DNA of 41,459 nt from an uncultured bacterium (GCA_905215405.1 CAJMQE010000027.1:1-41459); one strand, 5' to 3'. Positions 1-8,862 are shown, counted from the first letter of the stretch. Notes: a model not told the origin generated them from the letters alone. Translations and numbers: made by a program.

Positions 1-14
1 AAGTTTGACGTCTT

Positions 15-37
15 CCCCCTGTATAACAGGGGGTTTT
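15..37 (+). terminator. Intrinsic terminator for a gene left of the window
   Basis: An 8-bp perfect stem (CCCCCTGT with ACAGGGGG) closes a 3-nt loop and is followed by TTTT on the plus strand. It lies just beyond the end of the response-regulator gene and would stop transcription coming from a plus-strand gene outside the window. Confidence 0.75.
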
Positions 38-47
38 ATTGTATATA

Positions 48-83
48 CAAAAAAACAGGTCCAGACTTATTGTCTGAACCTGC
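48..83 (-). terminator. Intrinsic terminator overlapping the response-regulator stop codon
   Basis: Read on the minus strand, an 11-bp stem (CAGGTTCAGAC with GTCTGGACCTG, containing one mismatch or wobble) is followed by seven Ts. The TAA stop codon of the regulator sits in the loop, so the last codons form the left arm. It ends the kinase-regulator operon. Confidence 0.85.
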
Positions 84-909
84 CATTCTTTTCAAATTCC
101 AGAGATGCCGCAGTCATTTCTGCCCATTCATAGTTCTCCATATAGGTTCCCTGATAGGAATTGACCGCATGTATATCGCCTTTCATGAACTGATAGTAAT
201 CACAGTCCACTTTTTCTTTATTAATAGCCAGATAATTTCTTTTTCTGATCACTGCATCTTCCAGCTGCGTATTTTTTAACGTTGCCATCAATGCTGCTAT
301 GATCTTACTGACATATTTACTTTTTCTCTTCTCTCCATTGGACTCTTCAAATAGTGCTGCTTCAATCTGTGCATTTGTCACTCCTGCTCCATTTTTATCG
401 ATCAGATAGGCCAGAAGTTCTTTGGCTTTCGCCCTTTCAAAGGTAAGCGATTTTCCATCTGCAAATGCATCAAAACAGCCAAATGTGACCGCATACAGCC
501 TTTTGTCCGTGATCTGATTCAGATCCGGTTCTTTTTTCCAGTCAATTTCAAGCTCCCTCAGATTATTTCTGATGGTCATGGCATCCACAGGCTTTAAGAT
601 ATAGCCTCTGGCATGAACCTGATATGCTTCATAGGCATATTCATTATAAGCAGTCACGAACAGAATTCTTGTGAACGGACTGATATTTTTAATTTCCCGC
701 GCCAGTTCAATTCCATTCATGCCTCTTAATTTTATATCCAGAAATGCGTAAGCAGTTACTTCTCCTTTTTCCTTCTTTTCCTTTACACAGGCTATTGCCT
801 GCTCCGCTTTGGAGAATCCCGCTATCTCATCATCCGGAAATACTTCATTTAAACTTCGGACAAGACTTTTCCTTGCCAGTTCTTCATCATCTACCGCTAT
901 CAGAAACAT
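67..909 (-). CDS. SAPR-family two-component response regulator (receiver + winged helix/BTAD-like)
   Basis: Probable DNA-binding response regulator of 280 residues. Residues 1-115 form a receiver domain: acidic pair D7/D8, phosphoacceptor D58 (in AFLDIKLRG), T86 and K106 (in ILKPV). The remainder resembles the SARP/SAPR winged helix (residues about 135-225) followed by a short BTAD-like tail, the COG3947 architecture, and not a LytTR domain. The ATG overlaps the TGA of the upstream kinase by one base, so the two are translationally coupled and should be partners. A terminator overlaps the stop codon. Its targets cannot be read from the sequence, and its closeness to the pectin genes does not by itself make it their regulator. 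Confidence 0.85.
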   Translation of the reverse strand: MFLIAVDDEELARKSLVRSLNEVFPDDEIAGFSKAEQAIACVKEKKEKGEVTAYAFLDIKLRGMNGIELAREIKNISPFTRILFVTAYNEYAYEAYQVHARGYILKPVDAMTIRNNLRELEIDWKKEPDLNQITDKRLYAVTFGCFDAFADGKSLTFERAKAKELLAYLIDKNGAGVTNAQIEAALFEESNGEKRKSKYVSKIIAALMATLKNTQLEDAVIRKRNYLAINKEKVDCDYYQFMKGDIHAVNSYQGTYMENYEWAEMTAASLEFEKNGRFRQ

Positions 910-2780
910 CAGAGAGCCACCTCATTTGCCTGATTTACAGGTATTCGGATTTCTGCCCTTGTTCCAATTCCCGGCTGACTGGTAACTGTGACTTTTCCAC
1001 CGCACTGTTGCTGTACTCGTTTTGTTATGTTACTGAGTCCCACATGATTCCGTGCCTTATGCTGTCCAATTACATGTCCCTGTGTATCCGTGGAAAATCC
1101 CACTCCGTCATCTTCGACACAGAGACAGAAGTTCTCATTCTCTTTCCAAGTATGAACTGTAACGGTTCCACCGTCTTCTTTTTCCTCAATTCCATATCGG
1201 ATTGCATTTTCTACCAAGGGCTGAACGACCAGTGCCGGCAGACTGAAGTCTTCCTCCTGAATATCGTATACGACCTGCAGTTCATCCCCAAAACGCATCT
1301 TCTGAAGATAACAGTAATTTTTGACATGTTCCAGCTCGATCTGAAATGGAATCAGTTCTGTTGTTGAAATGGAATCCATATTCCCTCGTAGGAATCTACT
1401 GAAGATCCGCAAAGCTTCACTTGCCTTCGTCGCATCCTGCAGACATAATTCCTGAATACCTGCAATTGTATTATAGAGAAAATGTGGCTGGATCTGATTC
1501 AGCATCATCGCGATCCGGTTCTGGGTCAACTGTGCTTCGATCTTTTGTGCATTTCGCGATGCCTCGATGCCCTCTTTTGTATTCTGCATCAGTACTGCGA
1601 ACTGTACGACCGTAAAAAGCATCATTCCCATCTGAAACAGAATGATCCAGTAATAATTTGCTATGTAGTAGTGCACAACTTCAACAATACACAATACCCC
1701 TAGAATCAGCGTTGAAAGCAGAACATATTTGGTTCTGGATTCCTTATAGCGATCATAATCCACGAGCAAAAGTAAAAGTTCAATGATAATCAGAACTACA
1801 ACAATGGAAACAAGCATCTCTGTCTGCTCCACACTATCCGCAGTACCAGTTGCCTGCAGATGACAAAATAGCAGAATTATAAAAGTCCATAAAAAGATAC
1901 AACAGTTGCAGATCTTAATATACTCCGGTGTCACCATATAACTCTTCAGATAGATCAGAAGCAATTCTCCGAACAGCAGCTGCACCAGAATATCATTGAT
2001 ATTTACAATGTATGCATCCGAAAAGATCAACGTTATATAGTTATAATCAATAAAACAGCATATAGCGCTCAACATCAGCAACAAACCACATGGAAAATGT
2101 CCCTTGGCAACAGGCACCTTCATAAATCTCAAAACAAGCGTGGAAACCAGAAGTGCAAATCCCAAAATAAAAATTGCCAGTGAAATCAGCATTTTCCATA
2201 AATTGTTTTTCATCTGCAGCTGAAGAAGTCCATCTGAATCTCCCAAGTAAAGAGAAGATAAGAATCGATCATAAGTCTGCTGGTAACTCGTATTGTAGAC
2301 AGGACTGATTACAATTTCCACATCATCCATTGAGCGAATTCCTGCACTCTTCAATGCGCCCCACTTAATACCCGCAGTTCTGACAATACTGTCATCATTT
2401 TCGATTCCATCACTGTAAATTAATACACCATTCTGCCGTATCATAATTCTGACACGGTACAAATACATCATTAACTCCTGTCCAGCTGGAATATCTCTAT
2501 CAAAATGTCCCTTTAAAATGATCTGTGGGACCTCTTTTGCATTGATCTTTGTCTCTGGCGTCAACGGTATTGGTTCCGCATTTTCATCGGTCTGATAGGT
2601 TCCCGTAAATTTAATAAGTTTGACCTGTTCTGTAACAGGCAGTGGCCTGTTGTCCTGAAACTCTGTATAAGCAAGAAACAACATTACCGAAACAAACAGT
2701 ATAAAATATATAATCGGCATAAATCTGATTTTCTTCGGACTAAGCCATTTAGTAACTGCCTTCGATTTTTCTAATTTCAT
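909..2780 (-). CDS. Membrane sensor histidine kinase, LytS/YehU-type with 7TM region
   Basis: Sensor kinase of about 623 residues. An N-terminal membrane segment (about 20-40) precedes a roughly 150-residue extracytoplasmic region. Next come about seven hydrophobic segments (about 200-400), similar to 7TMR-DISM receptors, and then a His_kinase (PF06580) core. The phosphoacceptor His is in QPHFLYN near residue 433. The ATPase motifs are VENAIRYG (N box), DDGVGF (G1) and HVGLSNI (G2). The start is uncertain: an ATG at 2780 has GGGG 3 nt upstream, and a TTG at 2789 follows GAGG by 4 nt. I chose the ATG. The gene ends in a 1-base overlap with its response regulator. The ligand is unknown; the extracellular domain gives no recognisable sugar-binding motif. 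Confidence 0.87.
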   Translation of the reverse strand: MKLEKSKAVTKWLSPKKIRFMPIIYFILFVSVMLFLAYTEFQDNRPLPVTEQVKLIKFTGTYQTDENAEPIPLTPETKINAKEVPQIILKGHFDRDIPAGQELMMYLYRVRIMIRQNGVLIYSDGIENDDSIVRTAGIKWGALKSAGIRSMDDVEIVISPVYNTSYQQTYDRFLSSLYLGDSDGLLQLQMKNNLWKMLISLAIFILGFALLVSTLVLRFMKVPVAKGHFPCGLLLMLSAICCFIDYNYITLIFSDAYIVNINDILVQLLFGELLLIYLKSYMVTPEYIKICNCCIFLWTFIILLFCHLQATGTADSVEQTEMLVSIVVVLIIIELLLLLVDYDRYKESRTKYVLLSTLILGVLCIVEVVHYYIANYYWIILFQMGMMLFTVVQFAVLMQNTKEGIEASRNAQKIEAQLTQNRIAMMLNQIQPHFLYNTIAGIQELCLQDATKASEALRIFSRFLRGNMDSISTTELIPFQIELEHVKNYCYLQKMRFGDELQVVYDIQEEDFSLPALVVQPLVENAIRYGIEEKEDGGTVTVHTWKENENFCLCVEDDGVGFSTDTQGHVIGQHKARNHVGLSNITKRVQQQCGGKVTVTSQPGIGTRAEIRIPVNQANEVAL

Positions 2781-2857
2781 AAACCCCAATCATCCTCATT
2801 TCTATTCTCCGTAAGTACTGTCAATTATTACATATATCGACATAATTTTCCACCTAT

Positions 2858-2863
2858 ATTATA
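2858..2863 (-). promoter_or_regulatory. Probable -10 box of the kinase/regulator operon
   Basis: A perfect TATAAT on the minus strand lies about 80 bp upstream of the kinase start, with only a poor -35 (TTTTTC at 17-bp spacing). It lies in the 134-bp gap downstream of the phosphoesterase gene, so the two-component genes probably have their own promoter. Confidence 0.45.
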
Positions 2864-2886
2864 CACCGAAATGAGGAACTGAAAAA

Positions 2887-2933
2887 TGTTATTTCTTCTG
2901 CTCTTTTTCTTTTGTTATTTCTTCTGCTCTTTT
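2887..2933 (-). repeat. 26-bp tandem duplication across the phosphoesterase stop codon
   Basis: A 21-nt segment beginning TGTTATTTCTTC is repeated exactly with a 26-bp period. One copy encodes the last residues (KEQKK) and stop of the phosphoesterase; the other lies just beyond the stop. It looks like a recent slippage or duplication event. Confidence 0.8.
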
Positions 2934-3829
2934 CTCCTGTCAAAATAGCTGACCGGTTTTGGACCCCGAATCACATTGCGGACCACACGCAGATCGCCGG
3001 TATCATCCGCCTGTGCCCTCCACTGCACGATCATGACCTGATCATTGACCAGTTCAATTCCTGTAATTCCCTTTGAATGCAGACAGCAGCCGATGTTAAA
3101 GTATGGCAACTGCCCCGGCTTTGGAAATTTCAGCCTGTGTGTATGTCCACAAATCAACATGATCTTATGATTTTGTAGCCATTTATTATAATGTTTTTCT
3201 ACCTTGTGCCTTTTTAACATATTTTTCGCAGGGCTTGCAGGATTTTTGAATCCGACCAGATGCATATACCGCCAAAAATACCGTAGTAGAAGCATATTGA
3301 TAAACGCAAGCTGATCATTCATCAGATCTCCCTGATGTCCATGCAGGGTCAGAATCTCCTGCCCCGTCTTACGATGCCTTAACAACAACGATTCAATGGG
3401 TACCATTCCCTCAAAAAGCGGCTTGATCTTATCCTCATATTCATCATAAAAATGATAATAGTGATTTTTCACATATACTCTGTTTTTCAGCATATTGTTA
3501 TGATTTCCGTAGAGCATGATCATACGCCCCTTGTCATAAAATGCCTTCATAGCTGTAAATACATCTGTATGTGCTGCCCTAATATACTTAAATTCTTTGT
3601 GTTCCCACAGGTCGTCACCATCTCCTGCTTCTACATAAGTAAAACCATTTTTATAGTAATAGCGCAATGCACTGACCATAAGGACCTGATTTCGTGCAAA
3701 CTCATCTGTCATACTGTCATCTCCACGATGACAATCGCTAAAGAAGATATACTTGGAATTCTCATCGAAATACTTCACTTTTGCATCTTTATACGCTTTC
3801 GTCAGTCTTTGTTGTGTAAACATCTGCAT
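2915..3829 (-). CDS. Calcineurin-like metallophosphoesterase
   Basis: A 304-residue cytosolic dimetal phosphoesterase. The family motifs are all present in order: FSDCHRGD (D-x-H, residues about 30-37), the D of GDGDD (about 70), GNHNN (about 118), HGHQGD (about 165) and CGHTHR (about 225). The sequence has no signal peptide. The closest recognisable relatives are UDP-2,3-diacylglucosamine pyrophosphatase-like and serine/threonine-phosphatase-like proteins, but a lipid A role is not expected in a Firmicute, so the substrate is unassigned. The start ATG has AAGG 6 nt upstream and a second ATG two codons on. The last codons are duplicated just past the stop. Confidence 0.85.
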   Translation of the reverse strand: MQMFTQQRLTKAYKDAKVKYFDENSKYIFFSDCHRGDDSMTDEFARNQVLMVSALRYYYKNGFTYVEAGDGDDLWEHKEFKYIRAAHTDVFTAMKAFYDKGRMIMLYGNHNNMLKNRVYVKNHYYHFYDEYEDKIKPLFEGMVPIESLLLRHRKTGQEILTLHGHQGDLMNDQLAFINMLLLRYFWRYMHLVGFKNPASPAKNMLKRHKVEKHYNKWLQNHKIMLICGHTHRLKFPKPGQLPYFNIGCCLHSKGITGIELVNDQVMIVQWRAQADDTGDLRVVRNVIRGPKPVSYFDRRKEQKK

Positions 3830-4032
3830 TCCCTGCCTTTTATTTTAATCTTGTTCTTAATTTATCGTGCCCTTATAGTGTAATGTTCTTAGTCATTTAT
3901 TTAATAAGGAGCCTGAAAATTCTACAAACAGACTTTGCTTCCTGATCGGCCTGTTCATAGCATATCCGGCTCCAGTAGCATTATTTGCAGATATTCAAAT
4001 TTCATGCAAAATAATAAGTACTTTTTTAAGCT

Positions 4033-4061
4033 TTGACAAACTGTGACTTTGTTTGTATTAC
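4033..4061 (+). promoter_or_regulatory. Orphan plus-strand promoter-like sequence facing the MATE 3' end
   Basis: TTGACA at 4033-4038, a 17-bp spacer and TATTAC at 4056-4061 form a near-consensus sigma-A promoter on the plus strand. No plus-strand gene follows. Transcription would start near 4068 and run antisense into the terminator and 3' end of the MATE gene. Confidence 0.35.
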
Positions 4062-4100
4062 AATACCTCTCCCTTCTCAAAAGTTGTCCTTCTTGGCGCA

Positions 4101-4130
4101 CAAAAATGACAGGCCATTTCTGACCTGCCA
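4101..4130 (-). terminator. Intrinsic terminator after the MATE gene
   Basis: On the minus strand a stem of GGCAGGTC with GGCCTGTC (two G-U pairs) and loop AGAAAT is followed by TTTTTG, seven bases after the MATE stop codon. It probably ends the long pectin gene train. Confidence 0.75.
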
Positions 4131-4136
4131 TGCCAA

Positions 4137-5474
4137 TTAACAATATTTTTTTGTTTTCCATTTACCGGAATAATACCGGTATACAGAATACAGACATCCA
4201 CATCCCCAGGAAAGCGGTGTAGCGATCCAAATTCCCGTTACTCCTGCTACCTGCACCAGCAGATATGCAAAAACAATACGTCCTGTGATTTCTGCGACCC
4301 CGGCCAGAAATGAAGCATTGACATCTCCCGCACCACGGATCAGATTCAGATAACTATTCATAATGCCTGCGATAATATAGGCGATTCCGATGATCGTCAT
4401 ATAAGTACAACCAATTCTGATAGATTCTGCTGCTTCGACTGGATCAAGAAATATGGATAACAGCTGCTGTTTCAAGCAGAGTACCATGATGGCAATTGCG
4501 GCACAGGATACCAGCATCAATACCAGTGTACGATGCAACGCTTCCCGAATTCTTTCAAAATTACCACTACCGATATTTTGTCCTGTAAATACAGACAGTG
4601 CACTACCAATTGCTACCACGATCTGAATTGCAATGGAATCAATTTTCTGAACAGCTGCATAAGCTGACATTGTCTCTGTTCCAAAAGTATTGACCAGCCC
4701 CTGTACACTCATCCCACCAAGTGAAATCAGCGAACTCTGCACTGCACTTGGAATACCTGCTTTTACAATGATCATCAGCATATCCATCTGTGGCTTAAAA
4801 TCAAGATGACATAGCGCAAGCTGTTTCCTTGCCCTGACAAGATGTGTAATACAGATTGTCGCTGAAACGACCTGTGCCACTATCGTTCCATAGGCTACGC
4901 CTGCGACTCCAAGATGAAAGACGAGTACAAATGTCAGGTTGCATACCACATTTACCAGGGAGGACACGATCATTGCCAGAAGTGGTGTTCTGGAATCTCC
5001 AATGCTCCTGATAATAGAAGCCGCCGCGTTATATGCGGTCATGCCAAACATTGCAACAATGCAGATTCTTAAATAGGTGACTGCATCCTGAAAAATCTGC
5101 TCTGGTACCTGTAACAGTTTTAAAATGACTGGTGTCAGAAAAAATCCCGGTATGGAAATCAGAACTGTCAGCACCGCAACCAGTTCTATCAATGCCACCA
5201 CTGCTTTTCGTAATTTTTCCTGATTATGTATTCCATAGTACTGGGCAATTACGATACCTGCGCCTACGCTCAGCCCCATCATCAGGGAATTCATCACACC
5301 CATAACGACCCCTGTTGTCCCAACGGCAGCCAGCGCATCTGCTCCAATGAATCTGCCAACAACAATGGTATCTACAAAATTATAAAACTGCTGAAAGATA
5401 TTTCCGATCATGAGCGGGACTGCAAAACCAATCAATAATCTGACCGGTCTTCCCTTTGTCATATCAGTTGTCAT
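4137..5474 (-). CDS. MATE-family efflux transporter
   Basis: A 445-residue inner-membrane multidrug/toxin exporter with about 12 hydrophobic segments, the usual MATE length and two-half layout. The N-terminal PVRLLIGFAVPLMIGNIFQQ, followed by YNFVDTIVVGRFIG, is the typical MatE opening of the NorM/DinF-like Firmicute branch. It is driven by Na+ or H+ (family knowledge); the substrate is unknown. The ATG follows AAAGG by 8 nt and lies 32 bp after the aldo/keto reductase gene, so it is probably in the same transcript. A terminator follows directly. Whether it exports something linked to pectin breakdown is speculation. Confidence 0.9.
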   Translation of the reverse strand: MTTDMTKGRPVRLLIGFAVPLMIGNIFQQFYNFVDTIVVGRFIGADALAAVGTTGVVMGVMNSLMMGLSVGAGIVIAQYYGIHNQEKLRKAVVALIELVAVLTVLISIPGFFLTPVILKLLQVPEQIFQDAVTYLRICIVAMFGMTAYNAAASIIRSIGDSRTPLLAMIVSSLVNVVCNLTFVLVFHLGVAGVAYGTIVAQVVSATICITHLVRARKQLALCHLDFKPQMDMLMIIVKAGIPSAVQSSLISLGGMSVQGLVNTFGTETMSAYAAVQKIDSIAIQIVVAIGSALSVFTGQNIGSGNFERIREALHRTLVLMLVSCAAIAIMVLCLKQQLLSIFLDPVEAAESIRIGCTYMTIIGIAYIIAGIMNSYLNLIRGAGDVNASFLAGVAEITGRIVFAYLLVQVAGVTGIWIATPLSWGCGCLYSVYRYYSGKWKTKKYC

Positions 5475-5506
5475 AGCAAATGCCTTTCTTTATTTCCTGT
5501 GCTTCC

Positions 5507-6496
5507 TCATCCACACACTTTTTCAATCCTCTCAAGTTCCTCTTTCGTAAATCCTGTATGATTACAGATTTTTATATTTTCCCGAATCTGCTCTGGCTTG
5601 GATGCTCCTATCAGCACACTTGTGATCTCATCATCCTTTAATACCCAGGATAGTGCCATTTGAGCCAGTGACTGGCCCCTGTCGGCTGCGATCTCATTCA
5701 GTGCACGTATTTTATTCAAACGTTCTTCCGTCAGATCATTGGCATGCAGAAAACGGGAACCCCTTTTAATTCTGCTGTCTTCCGGAATCCCATGCAGATA
5801 TTTATCAGTCAGCATTCCCTGCGCAAGTGGGCAAAATGCTATAATTCCGCATCCCAGCTTCGCAGCAGCACTCTTACATCCATCTTCTTCGATACTGCGC
5901 TCAAAAAGCGAGTATTTGCGCTGATTAATAATAAATGGTGTTTTTAGCTCCCTCAGTATTTTGACCGCTTCTTCCATCTGTACACGATTATAATTGGAAA
6001 TTCCAACATACAGTGCCTTACCACTCTTTACGATTCCATCCAGAGCCAGCATAGTCTCTTCCAGTGGCGTTTCCGGATCTGGTCTGTGGTGATAAAAAAT
6101 ATCGACATACTCCAGCCCCATTCTTTTCAGGCTCTGATCCAGACTTGCGACCAAATATTTTTTTGAGCCCCAGTCTCCATAGGGACCATCCCACATGCCA
6201 TACCCGGCTTTCGTCGAAATAAGCAGTTCATCACGATAAGCACCCAACTCACTTCTGAGAATCCGACCGAGATTTTCCTCTGCTGCTCCATTTTCCGGCC
6301 CATAGTTATTAGCAAGGTCAAAATGCGTAATGCCACAATCAAAGGCCGTACAGCACATTGCCTTCATATTATCAAAATTACCGTTCGATCCAAAATTATG
6401 CCAGAATCCCAGTGATACTGCCGGCAGTTTTACCCCGCTCTTACCACAGCGGTTATATTTCATATTGTCATATCTGTGTTCGCTTGCCTGATACAT
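5507..6496 (-). CDS. Aldo/keto reductase, YghZ/MgrA-like
   Basis: A 329-residue NADPH-dependent (alpha/beta)8-barrel oxidoreductase. Catalytic tetrad candidates are D60 and Y65 (in FDLANNYGP), K96 (in ISTKAGYG) and H136/H137 (in FYHHRPD). The N-terminal pattern YNRCGKSGVKLPAVSLGFW, the GPYGDWGSKKYL segment and the C-terminal VLIGASKPEQI place it with L-glyceraldehyde 3-phosphate reductase (YghZ) and Kv-beta-like enzymes. The ribosome site is GAGGGAG. It follows the SGNH gene by 82 bp in the same train. Reduction of an aldehyde from sugar catabolism, for example lactaldehyde from rhamnose, would suit the locus but is only inferred. Confidence 0.88.
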   Translation of the reverse strand: MYQASEHRYDNMKYNRCGKSGVKLPAVSLGFWHNFGSNGNFDNMKAMCCTAFDCGITHFDLANNYGPENGAAEENLGRILRSELGAYRDELLISTKAGYGMWDGPYGDWGSKKYLVASLDQSLKRMGLEYVDIFYHHRPDPETPLEETMLALDGIVKSGKALYVGISNYNRVQMEEAVKILRELKTPFIINQRKYSLFERSIEEDGCKSAAAKLGCGIIAFCPLAQGMLTDKYLHGIPEDSRIKRGSRFLHANDLTEERLNKIRALNEIAADRGQSLAQMALSWVLKDDEITSVLIGASKPEQIRENIKICNHTGFTKEELERIEKVCG

Positions 6497-6578
6497 TGAT
6501 TCGCTCCCTCTCTTTTTCCAAAGTTTTCTGACTCATTATCACAAATTCTAATTGCATTTTTCTTTTCTGCTTCGTCCA

Positions 6579-7268
6579 TTAATCCATTGCGTTGCAATAA
6601 CCTAGCAGTGCAGTCTCGATCATTGGTGCATACCATTTCCGATATCCATCTGCGTTCAAATGTGTACCATTTCCACCTGTCAGAGATTTGTCATTATCAT
6701 AGGAAAACTCATTACACATTCCCTCGATACAGGTATTGATTCCACCTTTGTGATACACATCAATAACCGGAATCGCCCACTTTTCACAGATTTTTTCTGC
6801 CAGTTCATGCAGCTGATCCTGTATTTTTTCCTGTCGGCCCGGCATATGATGCACAGATACATAAAAGATTTTACTATTCTGATATTTTTTTCTTAACTGA
6901 AAGCAGATATTTTCAAATGCGCCGCAAAATGTAGTGGTATCAAATTGGCCGCTGAATCGACTGGTAATTTCCCCAATAAAATGTTCCGCTACTACTGGAA
7001 ATGCATCATTTGTCAATCCGTCAAAACAGATGAAATCAGGTACCTGCGCCGATGCTTCCTGAATTTGTTTTGCAACGTCCCATACATGAATGACATTTGG
7101 AATCTTCAAAGCAATATCTGGTATGATGGTTCCACCATTTACTGCGTAATTTGTATAAATCATCTGATGCTTTTCTGCAACATGATTCAGCATACCAATC
7201 TTTAAATAATGTCCTGCAACAAGGGAATCTCCAAACCCGTAAATTGTCTTTCCATTCAGTCTATCCAT
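6579..7268 (-). CDS. SGNH/GDSL-family hydrolase with an altered catalytic Asp
   Basis: A 229-residue cytosolic SGNH-fold hydrolase without signal peptide. Block I is GFGDSLVAG with nucleophile S15, an Asn follows in DGLTND, and the catalytic His is H203 in NGTHLNADGYRKW. The residue expected to be Asp in the D-x-x-H motif is Asn (N200). It could work through a Ser-His dyad or be impaired. The start codon lies inside the 3' end of the GH28 gene (8-bp overlap), so expression is coupled. In this locus a deacetylase for imported pectin oligosaccharides is the natural guess; the substrate is not determinable from sequence. Confidence 0.75.
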   Translation of the reverse strand: MDRLNGKTIYGFGDSLVAGHYLKIGMLNHVAEKHQMIYTNYAVNGGTIIPDIALKIPNVIHVWDVAKQIQEASAQVPDFICFDGLTNDAFPVVAEHFIGEITSRFSGQFDTTTFCGAFENICFQLRKKYQNSKIFYVSVHHMPGRQEKIQDQLHELAEKICEKWAIPVIDVYHKGGINTCIEGMCNEFSYDNDKSLTGGNGTHLNADGYRKWYAPMIETALLGYCNAMD

Positions 7269-8862
7269 CGTCTTCTTCCTTTCCTTTTAATCGATGTTGA
7301 TCGTGCACATCTTGCACTTGCCGCAGACCGGTAGCACTTGTGACATTTTCCACTTGCTTCATATCTGTATCGATTGTGACATTTTCTACATTTACCAGTT
7401 CTGTATGGACAATTCTGCAGTTTTTTTCCCCGACTGCCTGCACGTTTTCCATTGTTATCCCGTATAGCCTGCTTTCCGGGAGTCCTGCCATATATACAGC
7501 ATAGCCTCCCGACGTCTTTGTTCGCACGTTTCTGATACTGATATTTCTAATTACTGGTGTTGCCTCCGTCACTTCTTCTCGGTCCAGATCCGGATTTTCC
7601 TCACCATAATACATATCGAGATAAATTGCTCCCCGGAACCATTTGCAATCGGTCAGTTCTTGTGTATACTCATGGTCAATATTTTCATAGCAAATATCTT
7701 CAATGACACCACCACGTCCACGAGGAACTTTTATGCTCACCGCACTATAAACATTTCTACAGATACAATCCTGTACGAGAACATTTCTGACGCCGCCTGA
7801 CATTTCACTGCCCACCACGACTCCGAATCCACTTTCGAACCGGCAATCGGACACCAGAATATCTTCAGAAGGTATCCCAATTTCCCGTCCCTGTAAATCT
7901 CTTCCTGATTTGATTGCAATACAGTCATCCTCACTTGCAATCAGGCTGTGAAGTACCTGTACATGACTGCAGGAATCAATGTCTAATCCATCTCCATTTA
8001 CAATGCCCGGATATTTTTTGCCCCGTTCATCATATTTGGTATATATGCCTATCCCATAAAATGTTACATGCCTGCAGTAAATCATATGTACGCACCATGC
8101 AGGACACTGTCTTACAGTAATATCCTGAAAATAAACACCATCTGTACATGCAAAACAGATTGCCCTTCCAGGCTTTCCTTTTCCCTGTGTAAGCTCCTTT
8201 TGCCGTAGCTGACTTCCACTGGCATCAATTACACCGTGACCTGTTATCCGGACATGTTCTACCTTTCCCATCCTACATGCCTTTGCTTTTTCAAGTTCCG
8301 CTGGTTCTGTACAAATATTGAGCAGACTGGAATAACAATCCGTCTCGATTCCCTCAAAACGGTATCTTCTCACTGGGTACATTTCCAATTTTGTACTTCC
8401 TAGAAGACAGCCTCCCCTCTCAACACAAAACTCCATATTACTCTTGAGAAATAATGCTCCGCTCACATATGTGCCCGCAGGAACAACGACACAGCCATTT
8501 ACCGGACAGCTATCGATGGCTTTCTGTATTGCCTCAGTATCATCAGTCAATCCATCTCCGACTGCACCAGTTTCCCTGACACTAATCCGCACCCGTTCCT
8601 TTTCGGTCGCCATACTGACAACATTGCTATATTGCATTCCATCAATTTTTATCACAAACTCATATACTGTATCTGCCTGCAGGTCTTTTACGAGGTAACT
8701 GGTCTCTGTCGTTTCTGCTACCAGTCTGTTATCCCTATAGATCTGGTATGTAATATCTTTCTTTCCTTCTTGTGCTTTCTTCCATAAAAGAAGGATGCTC
8801 TCAGAACTTACGGCCTCTCCTGGAATTTCCAGTATATGATTATTTTTTGCTTCATTTTGCAT
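7261..8862 (-). CDS. GH28 family glycoside hydrolase (exo-galacturonidase type) with N-terminal FN3
   Basis: A 533-residue cytosolic enzyme without signal peptide. Residues about 8-88 look like a fibronectin type III domain. The right-handed beta-helix follows from about 92, opening with the pectin-lyase-fold signature GAVGDGLTDDTEAIQKAID. Catalytic aspartates fit NGDGLDID (289-296) and EDDCIAIKSG (311-320, D312/D313); GSEMSGG (351-357) and IKVPRGRGG complete the active site. GSEM in place of the endo-enzyme GSHG is common in exo-acting bacterial GH28 members. It probably removes galacturonate from (rhamno)galacturonan oligomers in the cytosol. The ribosome site is GAGGG, 4-5 nt from the ATG. 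It overlaps the next gene by 8 bp. Confidence 0.88.
   Translation of the reverse strand: MQNEAKNNHILEIPGEAVSSESILLLWKKAQEGKKDITYQIYRDNRLVAETTETSYLVKDLQADTVYEFVIKIDGMQYSNVVSMATEKERVRISVRETGAVGDGLTDDTEAIQKAIDSCPVNGCVVVPAGTYVSGALFLKSNMEFCVERGGCLLGSTKLEMYPVRRYRFEGIETDCYSSLLNICTEPAELEKAKACRMGKVEHVRITGHGVIDASGSQLRQKELTQGKGKPGRAICFACTDGVYFQDITVRQCPAWCVHMIYCRHVTFYGIGIYTKYDERGKKYPGIVNGDGLDIDSCSHVQVLHSLIASEDDCIAIKSGRDLQGREIGIPSEDILVSDCRFESGFGVVVGSEMSGGVRNVLVQDCICRNVYSAVSIKVPRGRGGVIEDICYENIDHEYTQELTDCKWFRGAIYLDMYYGEENPDLDREEVTEATPVIRNISIRNVRTKTSGGYAVYMAGLPESRLYGITMENVQAVGEKNCRIVHTELVNVENVTIDTDMKQVENVTSATGLRQVQDVHDQHRLKGKEEDDG

Larger units (their letters stand above)
3830..4136. other. Intergenic region between MATE and phosphoesterase genes
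   Basis: This 307-bp stretch holds the MATE operon terminator (4101-4130) and a consensus-like plus-strand promoter (4033-4061). A 68-codon reading frame on the minus strand overlapping the MATE 3' end has no ribosome site or recognisable family and is treated as chance. No convincing -35/-10 pair was found for the phosphoesterase; the best -10 is TATAAG near 3875. Confidence 0.5.

Noticed and set aside
3955..4161. 68-codon minus-strand frame overlapping the MATE 3' end
   Set aside because: No ribosome site, no family resemblance, and it contains the MATE terminator hairpin.
6460..6579. 39-codon frame starting at the SGNH stop (TAATG) and running into the aldo/keto reductase
   Set aside because: It overlaps the reductase start out of frame and has no supporting ribosome site or homology; likely chance.
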